Shown here piece after piece: positions 7,567 to 16,162 of a stretch of DNA of 64,000 bases; the first letter of the stretch is position 1, and the number at the start of each line of letters is the position of its first letter. The notes beneath the pieces were generated by a model. That model worked only from the letters and a program-made list of their open reading frames with translations. It was not told where the DNA came from and searched no databases. The DNA comes from Marisediminicola sp040546025. Its GTDB lineage: Bacteria; Actinomycetota; Actinomycetes; Actinomycetales; Microbacteriaceae. The stretch lies in contig NZ_JBEPNA010000014.1 of NCBI RefSeq assembly GCF_040546025.1, positions 1-64,000 on the forward strand, written 5' to 3'. Made by a program: the position numbers and the translations under genes.

Positions 7567-8931
7567 GTGCAATTGCGGCCCCGGCTGGAACGCGCCTCGA
7601 CGAGGCGCCCTCGCCTGCACCCGGCGCAGATTGTGATGGCCGGGTTCGCGGCGACGATCCTCATCGGAACCGGCCTCCTGATGCTGCCGATCGCGCGCGT
7701 CGGCCCCGGTGGCGCGAGCTTCCTCGAGGCGCTGTTCACCGCCACGTCTGCCGTGTGCGTCACGGGCCACATCGTCGTCGATACCGCGGCCTACTGGACC
7801 CCGTTCGGGCAGGTCGTGATCCTCGCCCTCGTGCAGATCGGCGGATTCGGCATCATGGCCTTCGCGTCGGTGATCGGACTCGCCGTTGTGCGGCGCATGT
7901 CGCTGCGCGCCAAGGTCACGACCGCCGCGGAGGCCCACAGCATGGGGCTCGACGACGTCGGTGGACTCGTGTTGGGCGTCATCCGCATCTCCCTCGTCGT
8001 CGAAGTGGTCGTCGCGGTGATGCTCACACTTCGGTTCGCGATCGGCTACGGCGAACCGATCGGACGCGCGGCGTGGCTCGGCGTCTTCCACGCCGTGTCA
8101 TCGTTCAACAACGCCGGCTTCGCGCTGTTCAGTGACAGTTTCGTGCAGTACGCGACCGATCCGTTCATCTCCCTGCCGATCTGCGCCGCGATCATCATCG
8201 GCGGCCTCGGATTTCCCGTCATCATGCAGCTGCGCAAGCACCTGGGCCGCACGCTCAAATGGACCATGAACACGCGCATCGTCGTCGCCGGCACGCTCGC
8301 GCTGCTCGTCACCGGCTGGGTCTACATCACGGCCATCGAGTGGAACAACCCGGCGACGCTCGGCCCCCTCGACTGGCCGAGCAAACTCCTCGTCGGCTTC
8401 TTCACCTCGGTGCAGACGCGCACCGCGGGCTTCAACTCCATCGACACGGGGCTGATGGATCCCGCGAGCTGGCTCGGCATGGACGCCCTCATGCTCATCG
8501 GCGGCGGCCCGGCCGGCACCGCCGGCGGCATCAAGATCACGACCTTCGCGGTGCTGTTCTTCATCATCGTCACCGAGCTCCGCGGCGACGGCGCCGTCAA
8601 CGTCTTCGGCAAGCGCCTGTCGCGGGCCGTTCACCGCGAGGCGATCACCGTCGTGCTGCTCGCCGTCGCGGTCATCGTCGCCGCCACGACCGCACTGCTG
8701 CTGATGACCGACTTCGACCTCGACCGGGTGCTGTTCGAGGTGGTCTCCGCGTTCGGCACCGTCGGAATGTCGACCGGCATCACGGCCGACCTGCCGCCGG
8801 CCGGCCAGCTGATCCTCGTGCTGCTCATGTTCATCGGGCGGCTCGGTCCGATCACCTTCGCGTCGTCGATCGCCCTGCGCAAACGCCGCATCACCTACGA
8901 GTTCCCGCAAGAGAGGCCCATCATTGGATAA
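7567..8931 (+). CDS. ktrB: Potassium uptake membrane subunit, TrkH/KtrB family
   Basis: A 454-residue integral membrane K+ (Na+-coupled) translocating subunit. Four repeated pore loops carry the family's selectivity-filter glycines: SAVCVTG (about residue 62), SSFNNAGF, TRTAGFNS and FGTVGMSTG. Hydrophobic helices flank each one. The length matches KtrB rather than the longer TrkH. It starts at GTG 7567, apparently leaderless, and its last 8 bp overlap the next gene, the regulatory subunit. The pair forms one operon for K+ and osmotic balance. Confidence 0.92.
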   Translation: MQLRPRLERASTRRPRLHPAQIVMAGFAATILIGTGLLMLPIARVGPGGASFLEALFTATSAVCVTGHIVVDTAAYWTPFGQVVILALVQIGGFGIMAFASVIGLAVVRRMSLRAKVTTAAEAHSMGLDDVGGLVLGVIRISLVVEVVVAVMLTLRFAIGYGEPIGRAAWLGVFHAVSSFNNAGFALFSDSFVQYATDPFISLPICAAIIIGGLGFPVIMQLRKHLGRTLKWTMNTRIVVAGTLALLVTGWVYITAIEWNNPATLGPLDWPSKLLVGFFTSVQTRTAGFNSIDTGLMDPASWLGMDALMLIGGGPAGTAGGIKITTFAVLFFIIVTELRGDGAVNVFGKRLSRAVHREAITVVLLAVAVIVAATTALLLMTDFDLDRVLFEVVSAFGTVGMSTGITADLPPAGQLILVLLMFIGRLGPITFASSIALRKRRITYEFPQERPIIG

Positions 8932-9622
8932 GTTCGCGCTCTTCTCCCGCAACCACCCCAACCGAATTGCAGAGGCGGGGGCCGTCGTTGTCATCGGGCT
9001 CGGCCGATTCGGCAGCGCGCTCGCGCTCGAGCTGATGGCCAGCGGCACCGAGGTGCTCGGGATCGACGACCGCGAAGACATCGTGCAGAGCCACAATGGG
9101 CTGCTCACGCACGTCGTGCGCGCCGACTCGACCAAGGCAGAGACGCTCGAGCAGCTGGGCGTGCCGGAGTTCGAACGCGTCGTCGTGGCGATCGGCGGCG
9201 ACCTTCAGGCCAGCATCCTCACCGCCGCGCTCGTTCTCAAGCTCAAAGTGCCGACCGTGTGGGCGAAGGCGGTCACAGACCAGCACGGCGAGATCCTCAC
9301 CCAGCTGGGCGTGCACCATGTGGTCTATCCCGAGAAGGACATGGGAAAGAGGGTCGCGCACCTGGTGCGCGGTGCGATGCAGGACTACATCGAGGTCGGC
9401 GAGAACTTCGCGATCGTCAAGACCACGCCGCCCGCATCGGTGCTCGGCAAGCCGCTTGGCGAGACGAAGGTGCGCGCGAACCACGGCATCACCATCACGG
9501 CATTCGAGCGGCCGGGCACGGGATGGAGCTACACGACGCTCGACACAGTGCTCGAGCCAGGCGACATCATCCTGATCGCCGGACAGCCCGACCGAGTGGA
9601 AGCGTTCAGCCAGCTGCGGTGA
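8924..9622 (+). CDS. ktrA: Potassium uptake regulatory subunit, TrkA/KtrA family
   Basis: A 232-residue cytoplasmic gating subunit. An RCK N-domain with the Rossmann motif VIGLGRFGSALALEL (about 22-36) and the acidic GIDDRED turn would bind NAD(H) or ATP/ADP. A C-terminal RCK_C domain (about 145-232) ends in EPGDIILIAG. It is expected to assemble as an octameric ring on KtrB. It starts with TTG at 8924 inside the ktrB 3' end, with GAGAGG about 8 nt upstream, so the two are translationally coupled. Confidence 0.92.
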   Translation: MDKFALFSRNHPNRIAEAGAVVVIGLGRFGSALALELMASGTEVLGIDDREDIVQSHNGLLTHVVRADSTKAETLEQLGVPEFERVVVAIGGDLQASILTAALVLKLKVPTVWAKAVTDQHGEILTQLGVHHVVYPEKDMGKRVAHLVRGAMQDYIEVGENFAIVKTTPPASVLGKPLGETKVRANHGITITAFERPGTGWSYTTLDTVLEPGDIILIAGQPDRVEAFSQLR

Positions 9623-9718
9623 TCTGGGAACCGCCGACTCTGATTCGGGAACGCGCGAAAAAATTGATACCGTCGGCTTCACTGACCAGCCGCTGCGGCC
9701 GGTGGGACTGGGGGTCTC

Positions 9719-10999
9719 GTGGATGACGACGAATCGCGCGCGGGCGCACCGCGAGGCATGCTCGCGGAGCTCAAGGACCTCGCGCTCAGCCCGGCGATGA
9801 GCGTCTGGGGATCGAGCGTCGATCGGGCCCTCCGGCACATTCCGCGCCCGTCCGGTCCCGCACGCGCGTACGCCTCGGGACGGGACAGCCTGCGCGCCCT
9901 CATTTTCGGCGCTGGCCCGGCGATCGGCTGGGGCGTCACCTCTCACGACCTCGCGCTCCCGGGGGCGTTCGCGCGGGCGCTGTCGGCGAGCACCGGGCGC
10001 GGAGCGGATGTCGACCTCGCCGCCGATCCGGACCTCTGCATCTCGAGTGCGCTGCAGTCCATGCTCTCGATGCAGCTGTGGCGCTACGACGTGATTGTGA
10101 TGGTGCTCGGGGTGAATGACGCCACGCGGCTGACCTCGCTCGACACCTGGAAGCAGAAGCTCGACGAGCTCGTGGCCGGAGTGGAGGAGGCCACTTCGTC
10201 CGGCACGAAGGTCGTCGTGACGGGCATCCATCCGATCCGGTCCATTCCCACCTTCGATTCGGTGCTCGGCACCGTCGCCGACCAGCACGCCACGGCAATG
10301 AACGAGATCACCGAGCAAGCGTGCGCGCGCTCGCAGCGGGCGACGTTCGCGCCGCTCACCTCGATTACTGCGGTGAACACGAAGCGGCACCGGGAGCCGG
10401 CCGCCTACACGCACTGGGCCGACGAGATCGTGCGCGTGATCCCGGCCGGCCCGAACGACGTGCTCCGGGTGCCGCGGGATCCGCACCGCCCGAGCGCCGT
10501 CGACGAGCCTGCCCACGAGGCGAACCGCCAGCGCGCACTCGACCGCATGGCCCTCGACGCGCGCCCGAACGTGCGACTCGACCGGGTCGTATCGATCGCG
10601 CAACGTGCGCTCGGCACGGCGAGCGCGTTGTTCACGGTGATCGACGGTGATCGGCAGTGGCACAAGGCGCGCAGCGGAGTCGACATGACCGAGATTGCGC
10701 GCAAAGACGCGTTCTGCGACTTCACGATCCGCACGCGGGAGGGAATGGTCGTCTGCGACGCCCGCGAGGACCCGCGGTTCCGCGACAAGCCCTATGTGAC
10801 CGGCGAGCCCTTCATCCGCTTCTACGCCGGATACCCAATCGAATCGCCCACCGGCGAGCGCATCGGCGCCCTCTGCGTGTTCGACTCGAAGCCGCGCGAG
10901 GAGTCCGACGTCGACATGGTCTACCTGCGTGAGCTCGCCCGCCTGGCTCAGCGGGAGCTCGAGCGGGACGACGACGAACTTAGCGTGGACGGTCGCTGA
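9719..10999 (+). CDS. SGNH-hydrolase-like domain fused to a GAF domain
   Basis: A 426-residue two-domain protein. Residues about 60-245 resemble an SGNH/GDSL hydrolase: a beta strand into a block-I loop, LDTW-type helices, the block-III GVND motif, and a late His (YTHWADEI). The block-I GDS with the nucleophilic Ser is replaced by GAG, and the Asp of the usual DxxH is not obvious, so esterase activity is doubtful. Residues about 275-415 form a GAF domain (DRVVSIAQRALGTAS ... RIGALCVFDSKPR), a small-molecule or redox sensor fold. No output domain follows. GTG 9719 with a G-rich ribosome site is used as the start. The function is unknown. Confidence 0.75.
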   Translation: MDDDESRAGAPRGMLAELKDLALSPAMSVWGSSVDRALRHIPRPSGPARAYASGRDSLRALIFGAGPAIGWGVTSHDLALPGAFARALSASTGRGADVDLAADPDLCISSALQSMLSMQLWRYDVIVMVLGVNDATRLTSLDTWKQKLDELVAGVEEATSSGTKVVVTGIHPIRSIPTFDSVLGTVADQHATAMNEITEQACARSQRATFAPLTSITAVNTKRHREPAAYTHWADEIVRVIPAGPNDVLRVPRDPHRPSAVDEPAHEANRQRALDRMALDARPNVRLDRVVSIAQRALGTASALFTVIDGDRQWHKARSGVDMTEIARKDAFCDFTIRTREGMVVCDAREDPRFRDKPYVTGEPFIRFYAGYPIESPTGERIGALCVFDSKPREESDVDMVYLRELARLAQRELERDDDELSVDGR

Positions 11000-11011
11000 G
11001 AGTAATCTCGG

Positions 11012-11986
11012 TCAGTCGGCGGCCACGTCGACGCTCGAACCGGAGGCGACGGCGGAGCGGCCGATAGCTTCGATGTGCCGGATGTCGCATCCGCAGCATC
11101 CGCCGAGCACCGTCAGCTGGTGGTTGGCTCGCCGCAGGTCGCCGAGCTGACACCCGAGTTCCTCGGGGTTGCCGTCGTCGAGCGTGTCGGAGTTGTCGAG
11201 TTCGGCGTGGCTGCTGCTGGATGCGTTCGCGCGGAGCCCGCGGACCCGCCGGCGCACCACGTCGTCGTCCCACATGCCCTCGGCAAGGTGCGTCGGATGC
11301 GCGCAGTTGACCGCGAAATACGCCGGGTACCAGCCGGAGTCGATGTCCACCGCGGAGATAGCCTCGCTGAGGCTCTCGCCACTCGCGAGCCGGCCGTCGG
11401 TCTCGACGGTGAACGAGATGGCGACGGGCATCCCCGCCTCCCGCGCGGCGCGGGTGATACCGATCGCCTCCTCGCTGTAGTTGATGGTGAGTGCGCTGAT
11501 GAAGTCGGCCTCCGTGTCGGCGAAGAGGTCGATCTGCCAGGAGTGGTAGTCGGCGGCCTGCTGCGCGGACTGCCGCTCGGAGATGACGTAGCCGTCGGCG
11601 CGGGGACCGACCACCGCGGCGATCACGATCCGGGAGCCATCCGTCTCCCACACCCGGCGCACCTTATCGGCGAGCAGCACGGACGAGCGATTGACCCGCT
11701 CGAACTCGTGCGCGTCGTAGCCGAGTCGCGCGGTCCAGTCGGGATTCGCGCGCCAGGTCGCGGTGTCGAGAACGAACCCGAGGCCGAGCCGGGTGGCGGC
11801 GGCGGCGTGACGGTTGAAGTAGGACCGCAGCACGTCGCGGCCCTCGTCGGTGCGCAGCAGCTCGCATGCCGCGAAATGCGGGAGATCGATCCCCTCCCGA
11901 AACAGGAGGGTCGTCTCGAGTCCGGCGTCAGTGAGGAACAGCGCGCCCTCATCCAGTTGCGGCAGGGCGGCACGGTACTTCGGCAT
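11012..11986 (-). CDS. mmuM: Homocysteine S-methyltransferase
   Basis: A 324-residue zinc-dependent methyltransferase that moves a methyl group from S-methylmethionine (or S-adenosylmethionine) to homocysteine, giving methionine. The N-terminus has the barrel start LTDAGLETTLLF. The zinc cysteines are in VNCAHP (about 227) and in GGCCGCD near the C-terminus (about 293-294). The ATG at 11986 has GGAG at a 6-nt spacing; the in-frame TTG at 12001 lacks a ribosome site. No mmuP transporter is adjacent. A good promoter lies at 12032-12060. Confidence 0.92.
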   Translation of the reverse strand: MPKYRAALPQLDEGALFLTDAGLETTLLFREGIDLPHFAACELLRTDEGRDVLRSYFNRHAAAATRLGLGFVLDTATWRANPDWTARLGYDAHEFERVNRSSVLLADKVRRVWETDGSRIVIAAVVGPRADGYVISERQSAQQAADYHSWQIDLFADTEADFISALTINYSEEAIGITRAAREAGMPVAISFTVETDGRLASGESLSEAISAVDIDSGWYPAYFAVNCAHPTHLAEGMWDDDVVRRRVRGLRANASSSSHAELDNSDTLDDGNPEELGCQLGDLRRANHQLTVLGGCCGCDIRHIEAIGRSAVASGSSVDVAAD

Positions 11987-12031
11987 TCGGGCTCCGATCA
12001 ACGATGACCACCCCCCCCCTTGGTTGGCCCA

Positions 12032-12060
12032 ACGCTAGACCCGCTCCCGCGCCGGTGCAA
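12032..12060 (-). promoter_or_regulatory. Sigma-70-type promoter for mmuM
   Basis: On the minus strand, TTGCAC (12060-12055) and TAGCGT (12037-12032) are separated by exactly 17 nt. Both fit the housekeeping consensus (TTGACA, TANNNT). The predicted start is about 40 nt before the mmuM ATG. Confidence 0.6.
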
Positions 12061-12097
12061 CTGCGGGAGACGCTTATTCGGGTCGACGTCCGGTGTG

Positions 12098-12499
12098 CTA
12101 GTCGGTCTCGTCGTCCGTCGCGCCGTCGCCGGGGTCGTCGCTGTCGCGTCGTTCGTGGCGGAGTCCGTCTCGGTGGCCGGGGCCGATATCGCGAAGCCCC
12201 TCGCCGGGGCCACCGGGACGATCGCCGTCCGAGTTACCGACGAAGGCCGCTCGGTCGAAGCCGCGCGGCCCGTCGAGGGCTGATCCGAGCAGCGCTCCCC
12301 CGCCGAGGCCGATCGCGAGTCCGGCCACGAGGGCGATGCCGGGCACGAGCAGGCGGCGGACTCGGCTCGGCCTGTCTGCCGCAGCGGGGGGAGCGGATGC
12401 TGTCGGTGCGGATGCCGTCGCTGCGGCCTGAGCGGATGCTGTCGGTGCGGCCTCGCCGGTCCAACCGGCATCCGGTGCCTCGTCGTCCTTATCGGCCAT
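12098..12499 (-). CDS. Hypothetical single-pass membrane protein
   Basis: A 133-residue protein of unknown function. It has an Ala/Thr/Ser/Pro-rich cytoplasmic N-terminus containing ATASAPTASAP-type repeats (residues about 18-45). One membrane helix follows (VPGIALVAGLAIGLGGGALLG, about 52-72), then a highly charged Gly/Asp/Arg tail. The start is well supported: AAGGAG lies 7 nt before the ATG at 12499. The low-complexity composition makes family assignment impossible by eye. Confidence 0.65.
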   Translation of the reverse strand: MADKDDEAPDAGWTGEAAPTASAQAAATASAPTASAPPAAADRPSRVRRLLVPGIALVAGLAIGLGGGALLGSALDGPRGFDRAAFVGNSDGDRPGGPGEGLRDIGPGHRDGLRHERRDSDDPGDGATDDETD

Positions 12500-12636
12500 G
12501 GCTGTTCTCCTTCGTCGGGGCGGCGCCGTTGCGCCGGTTCTCCCTCGACACTGCCGACGAACCCTATGGGCCAGCTATGCGCGAACTATCGCGGCGCCGT
12601 GAATCGTGGATGGTGCGTCGCCCGCGCAGACGACGG

Positions 12637-14484
12637 TCAGGCCGCGCTGATCGCGTCGAGGAGCTTCTGCCCGTACTTCTCGAGCTTCGACTCGCCGACG
12701 CCCGACACCGTGCCCAGCTCGGCGAGGGTGCCGGGGGTGCCGGTCGCGATCTCGCGGAGAGTCGCATCGTGGAAGATCACATACGCCGGAACGCCCTGCT
12801 CCTTCGCCTCCGCGGCACGCCAGGCCCGCAACTTCTCGAACAGCGGGGCGGCTCCGGCGGGGAGCTCGGCGGATGCCCCGCGCGCCGTTCGTGACGCCTT
12901 CTTCGCCGGGCGATCGGGCTCGCGGCGCAGCGAGACCTTGCGCGCTCCGGAGAGCACCGCGGCGCTGTCGTCGGTGATCACGAGCGTGCCGAAGCCGTCG
13001 CTGTTGACCTGGAGCAGCCCCTGCGCGAGCAGCTGCCGCACAACGCCGCGCCACTCTGCCTCACTCAGCTCGCCGCCGATTCCGAAGGTGCTCAGGTTGT
13101 CGTGGCCGTTCTGCTCGACGCGCGGCGTGCGCTTGCCGAGCAGGATGTCGATGAGTTGTCCCGCGCCGAACTTCTGGTTGCGCTCGCGCTGCAGCCGCAC
13201 GACCGTCGACAGAAGCTTCTGGGCGGCGACGGTGCCGTCGATCGACTCGGGCGGCGACAGGCAGGTGTCGCAGTTGCCGCACGCGGTCGACGTCTCGCCG
13301 AAGTAGGCGAGCAACTGCACTCGGCGGCATTCGACCGTCTCGCACAGCGCGAGCATCGCGTCGAGGTGCGCGGAGAGCTTGCGTCGGTGCGCGTTGTCGC
13401 CCTCCGAGTCGGCGATCATCCGGCGCTGCTGCACGACGTCCTGCAGCCCGTAGGCGAGCCACGCGGTCGACGGCAGCCCGTCGCGGCCAGCGCGCCCGGT
13501 CTCCTGGTAGTAGCCCTCGACGCTCTTCGGCAGGTCGAGGTGGGCGACGAACCGCACATCCGGCTTGTCGATGCCCATCCCGAACGCGATCGTCGCGACC
13601 ATGATGATGCCGTCTTCTCGCAGGAACCGAGACTGGTTCGCCGCCCGGATCGGCGCAGGGAGACCCGCGTGGTACGGCAGCGCCGGGATTCCGTTGTCGA
13701 CCAGCATCTGCGCGGTCTTCTCGACGGATGCCCGCGACAGGCAGTAGACGATGCCCGCGTCGCCGTCATGCTCGCTTCGCACGAGCTGGAGCAGCTGTTG
13801 CTGGGGAGAGTTCTTCGCCGCGATCCGGTACTGGATGTTCGGACGGTCGAAGCTCGCCACGAAGTGCTTCGCCTCGCCGAGCTGCAGGCGCTGGGCGATC
13901 TCCGCGTGGGTCTGTTCGGTCGCGGTCGCGGTGAGCGCGATGCGCGGCACGCTCGGCCAGCGCTCGTGCAGCATCGACAACTGCAGGTAGTCGGGGCGGA
14001 AGTCGTGGCCCCACTGCGACACACAGTGCGCCTCGTCGATCGCGAACAGGGCCATCTCGCCCCGGTCGAGCAGAGCAGCGGTCGACTGCACCCGCAGTCG
14101 CTCCGGCGCGAGATAGAGCAGGTCGAGCTCGCCCGCGAGATAGGCGCGCTCGACGGCCGCCTTGGCATCCGGCGCCTGGGTCGAGTTGAGGTAGGCCGCG
14201 CGCACCCCGACCGCGGAGAGCGCGTCGACCTGGTCCTGCATGAGGGCGATGAGCGGGGAGATGACGATGCCGGTTCCGCGGCGCACGAGCGCGGGGATCT
14301 GGTAGCAGAGGGACTTGCCGCCGCCGGTGGGCATGAGCACGAGCGCGTCGCCGCCGGATGACACGTGGTCAATGATCTCGGCTTGGTTGCCGCGGAATTC
14401 GTCGTACCCGAAGACGCGGTGCAGCACCTCCGCCGGTGCGCTGCGCGCGAGGGGGCGGGCGGGCGCATCCGGTGTCGAACTCAT
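12637..14484 (-). CDS. recQ: ATP-dependent DNA helicase RecQ
   Basis: A 615-residue canonical RecQ that unwinds recombination and stalled-fork intermediates 3'-5'. Motif 0 (FRGNQ) is at about 30-34, Walker A (PTGGGKS) at 52-58, DEAH at 150-153 with CVSQWGHDFRPDY, and the ETGRAGRDG motif VI near 335. The four-cysteine zinc site (CETVEC ... CGNCDTC) and the RQC winged helix follow. A C-terminal HRDC domain (about 535-613) ends in VSGVGESKLEKYG. The start ATG at 14484 gives the normal N-terminus. The divergence between this and the gene at 292-2418 suggests distinct roles. Confidence 0.96.
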   Translation of the reverse strand: MSSTPDAPARPLARSAPAEVLHRVFGYDEFRGNQAEIIDHVSSGGDALVLMPTGGGKSLCYQIPALVRRGTGIVISPLIALMQDQVDALSAVGVRAAYLNSTQAPDAKAAVERAYLAGELDLLYLAPERLRVQSTAALLDRGEMALFAIDEAHCVSQWGHDFRPDYLQLSMLHERWPSVPRIALTATATEQTHAEIAQRLQLGEAKHFVASFDRPNIQYRIAAKNSPQQQLLQLVRSEHDGDAGIVYCLSRASVEKTAQMLVDNGIPALPYHAGLPAPIRAANQSRFLREDGIIMVATIAFGMGIDKPDVRFVAHLDLPKSVEGYYQETGRAGRDGLPSTAWLAYGLQDVVQQRRMIADSEGDNAHRRKLSAHLDAMLALCETVECRRVQLLAYFGETSTACGNCDTCLSPPESIDGTVAAQKLLSTVVRLQRERNQKFGAGQLIDILLGKRTPRVEQNGHDNLSTFGIGGELSEAEWRGVVRQLLAQGLLQVNSDGFGTLVITDDSAAVLSGARKVSLRREPDRPAKKASRTARGASAELPAGAAPLFEKLRAWRAAEAKEQGVPAYVIFHDATLREIATGTPGTLAELGTVSGVGESKLEKYGQKLLDAISAA

Positions 14485-14538
14485 GGCTGCAAGTTTACGA
14501 GGCCCCGCCGACAGCCAGGCCCTCCCTGCTCAACCAGC

Positions 14539-15504
14539 TCAATCTCGAGCGGGCTCCTCCACCTGCGGCCAGACAGCATCGCCAGTGGCGGGCACCGGCG
14601 CCGGTTCCGGCGGCAGCACCGTGCGCGTCGTGACGAGTCCGCTGCGGTTCGCCGCCCGCACCACGAGCGCCGAGTAGGCGACCATGATGACGACCGTCAC
14701 GAGCAGCCCGATCGGGCTGCCGGAGTCGGCGTTGAGGTCGGTCAGCCCGAACGCGCCGAGAACGAACAGCGTCGTGTTGTTGATCACGTGCGCCACGATC
14801 GCCGCCTCGAGTCCGCCGGTGCGCCAAGTCAGCCAGGCCGCGGTGACGGCGAAGATGGCGACGTCCAGCATTCCCCACACGTCGTAGTTGTGGCCGAACA
14901 CGAACAGCGGGACAGGCAGCAGGATCGCCCAGGCCGGATGCTTCAGCCATCCGCCGATCGTCTGCATGAGGTACCCGCGGAACACGTACTCCTCCGCCGT
15001 CGCCTGCAGCGGGGTCAACACGAGTGCGAGCACGATGAGCACCCACGTCGTCGAGGTGACGACCGGAGCGAGTGGTTCCGCCCCGGTGAGGGGGTCGATG
15101 ACGAGGAAGGAGAGCCCGAAGACGGCGCCGTAGACGAGGAGGGCGAGCGGGATGCAGCGCGCGAGCCAGCCCCAGCGGAGGCGTCCGGCCACCGACGAGA
15201 GCAGGCCGAGCGGCCGCGGTCCCATGATCAGCGTCGCGAGGATGACCGACGGCAGCAGCAGGGCGATCGAGCCGACCGCGAACGCGAAGGTGACCGGATC
15301 GGACAGGTCGATCTCGCCGAGGGAGAGCACGTCGTCGAAGCCGCCGAAGACATCCGGGGCGAGGTAGGACCCCACCATGAAGGCGACCGCGACAACGAGC
15401 GACAGCAGCACGAAGATCGCCCCGCCGATGAGCGCGGTGATCAGCGGCTTCCACCACGTGTACTTCGGCCACGAGCGGGTGAGGCGGTGATAGGCATAGT
15501 CCAC
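14539..15504 (-). CDS. CPBP-family intramembrane metalloprotease
   Basis: A 321-residue membrane protein of the CPBP (Rce1/Abi) family, whose members cleave membrane substrates or contribute to bacteriocin immunity. Conserved motif 1, EEYVFRG (about 194-200), supplies the two glutamates and Arg. Motif 2 has a His in LFVFGHNYD, and the third motif is AHVINN. About eight hydrophobic helices are visible. The C-terminal 50 residues are a Pro-rich tail. It lies downstream of recQ's start, transcribed on the same strand. Confidence 0.88.
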   Translation of the reverse strand: MDYAYHRLTRSWPKYTWWKPLITALIGGAIFVLLSLVVAVAFMVGSYLAPDVFGGFDDVLSLGEIDLSDPVTFAFAVGSIALLLPSVILATLIMGPRPLGLLSSVAGRLRWGWLARCIPLALLVYGAVFGLSFLVIDPLTGAEPLAPVVTSTTWVLIVLALVLTPLQATAEEYVFRGYLMQTIGGWLKHPAWAILLPVPLFVFGHNYDVWGMLDVAIFAVTAAWLTWRTGGLEAAIVAHVINNTTLFVLGAFGLTDLNADSGSPIGLLVTVVIMVAYSALVVRAANRSGLVTTRTVLPPEPAPVPATGDAVWPQVEEPARD

Positions 15505-15545
15505 GGGACGAGCCTAGACACACTCCCCTGACAACGGGATCAACC

Positions 15546-16160
15546 TCAGATATAGATCGCCGGGTCGATGTAGAAGTCATCGCTGGCAGCATCCGGCGCA
15601 TCGACCGGCACGGCCTTCGCGGGCATGCCGGTGAGCACCGAGCGTGCGGGGGCGTCGCGCACGACCACCGCGCCGGCGCCCACGCTGCTTCCCTCGCCGA
15701 TCGTGATGGGCCCGAGGATCACCGCGCCGGCCCCGACGAGCACGCCGTTGCCGAGGGTCGGATGCCGCTTCTCCTGCTTCGTGCTGCGTCCGCCGAGGGT
15801 GACCCCGTGGTACAGCATGACGTCGTCGCCGAGCACCGCCGTCTCGCCGATCACGACGCCCATGCCGTGGTCGATGAACAGGCGGCGCCCGATCGTCGCG
15901 CCGGGGTGGATCTCCACGCCCGTCGCGGCGCGCGCGGCCTGGGAGATCGCGCGGGCGACGAAGAAGAAGCGCCGCCGCCACAGCTTGTTAGCAAGCCGGT
16001 ACCACCAGACGGCGTGCACGCCCGGGTAGAGCCAGAACACCTCGGCGTTGCTGCGCGCGGCCGGGTCACGCAGCCGGGCGGCGGCGATGTCCTCGGTCAT
16101 CCGCGGGCCGAGGCCGAACGCCGCACGCAAGCGCCGACGCACCCCGGCCAGGTAGCTCAA
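15546..16160 (-). CDS. cysE: Serine O-acetyltransferase
   Basis: A 204-residue enzyme that acetylates L-serine with acetyl-CoA, the first step of cysteine synthesis. A short helical N-domain precedes a left-handed beta helix of hexapeptide repeats (IGRRLFIDHGMGVVIGETAVLGD, shown here split: IDHGMGVVIG then ETAVLGD), with the catalytic-type Asp-His at DHG. The C-terminus ends in ...PAIYI; a C-terminal Ile is typical for docking into the CysK active site. The TTG start at 16160 lies 2 nt after the cysK stop with AGGA upstream, implying coupled translation. An internal ATG at 16100 lacks a ribosome site. Confidence 0.92.
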   Translation of the reverse strand: MSYLAGVRRRLRAAFGLGPRMTEDIAAARLRDPAARSNAEVFWLYPGVHAVWWYRLANKLWRRRFFFVARAISQAARAATGVEIHPGATIGRRLFIDHGMGVVIGETAVLGDDVMLYHGVTLGGRSTKQEKRHPTLGNGVLVGAGAVILGPITIGEGSSVGAGAVVVRDAPARSVLTGMPAKAVPVDAPDAASDDFYIDPAIYI

Positions 16161-16162
16161 TG

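Noticed and set aside
12002..12097. Riboswitch (SAM or cobalamin) before mmuM
   Set aside because: The leader is only about 40 nt from the predicted start and has no B12 box or SAM-type stems.
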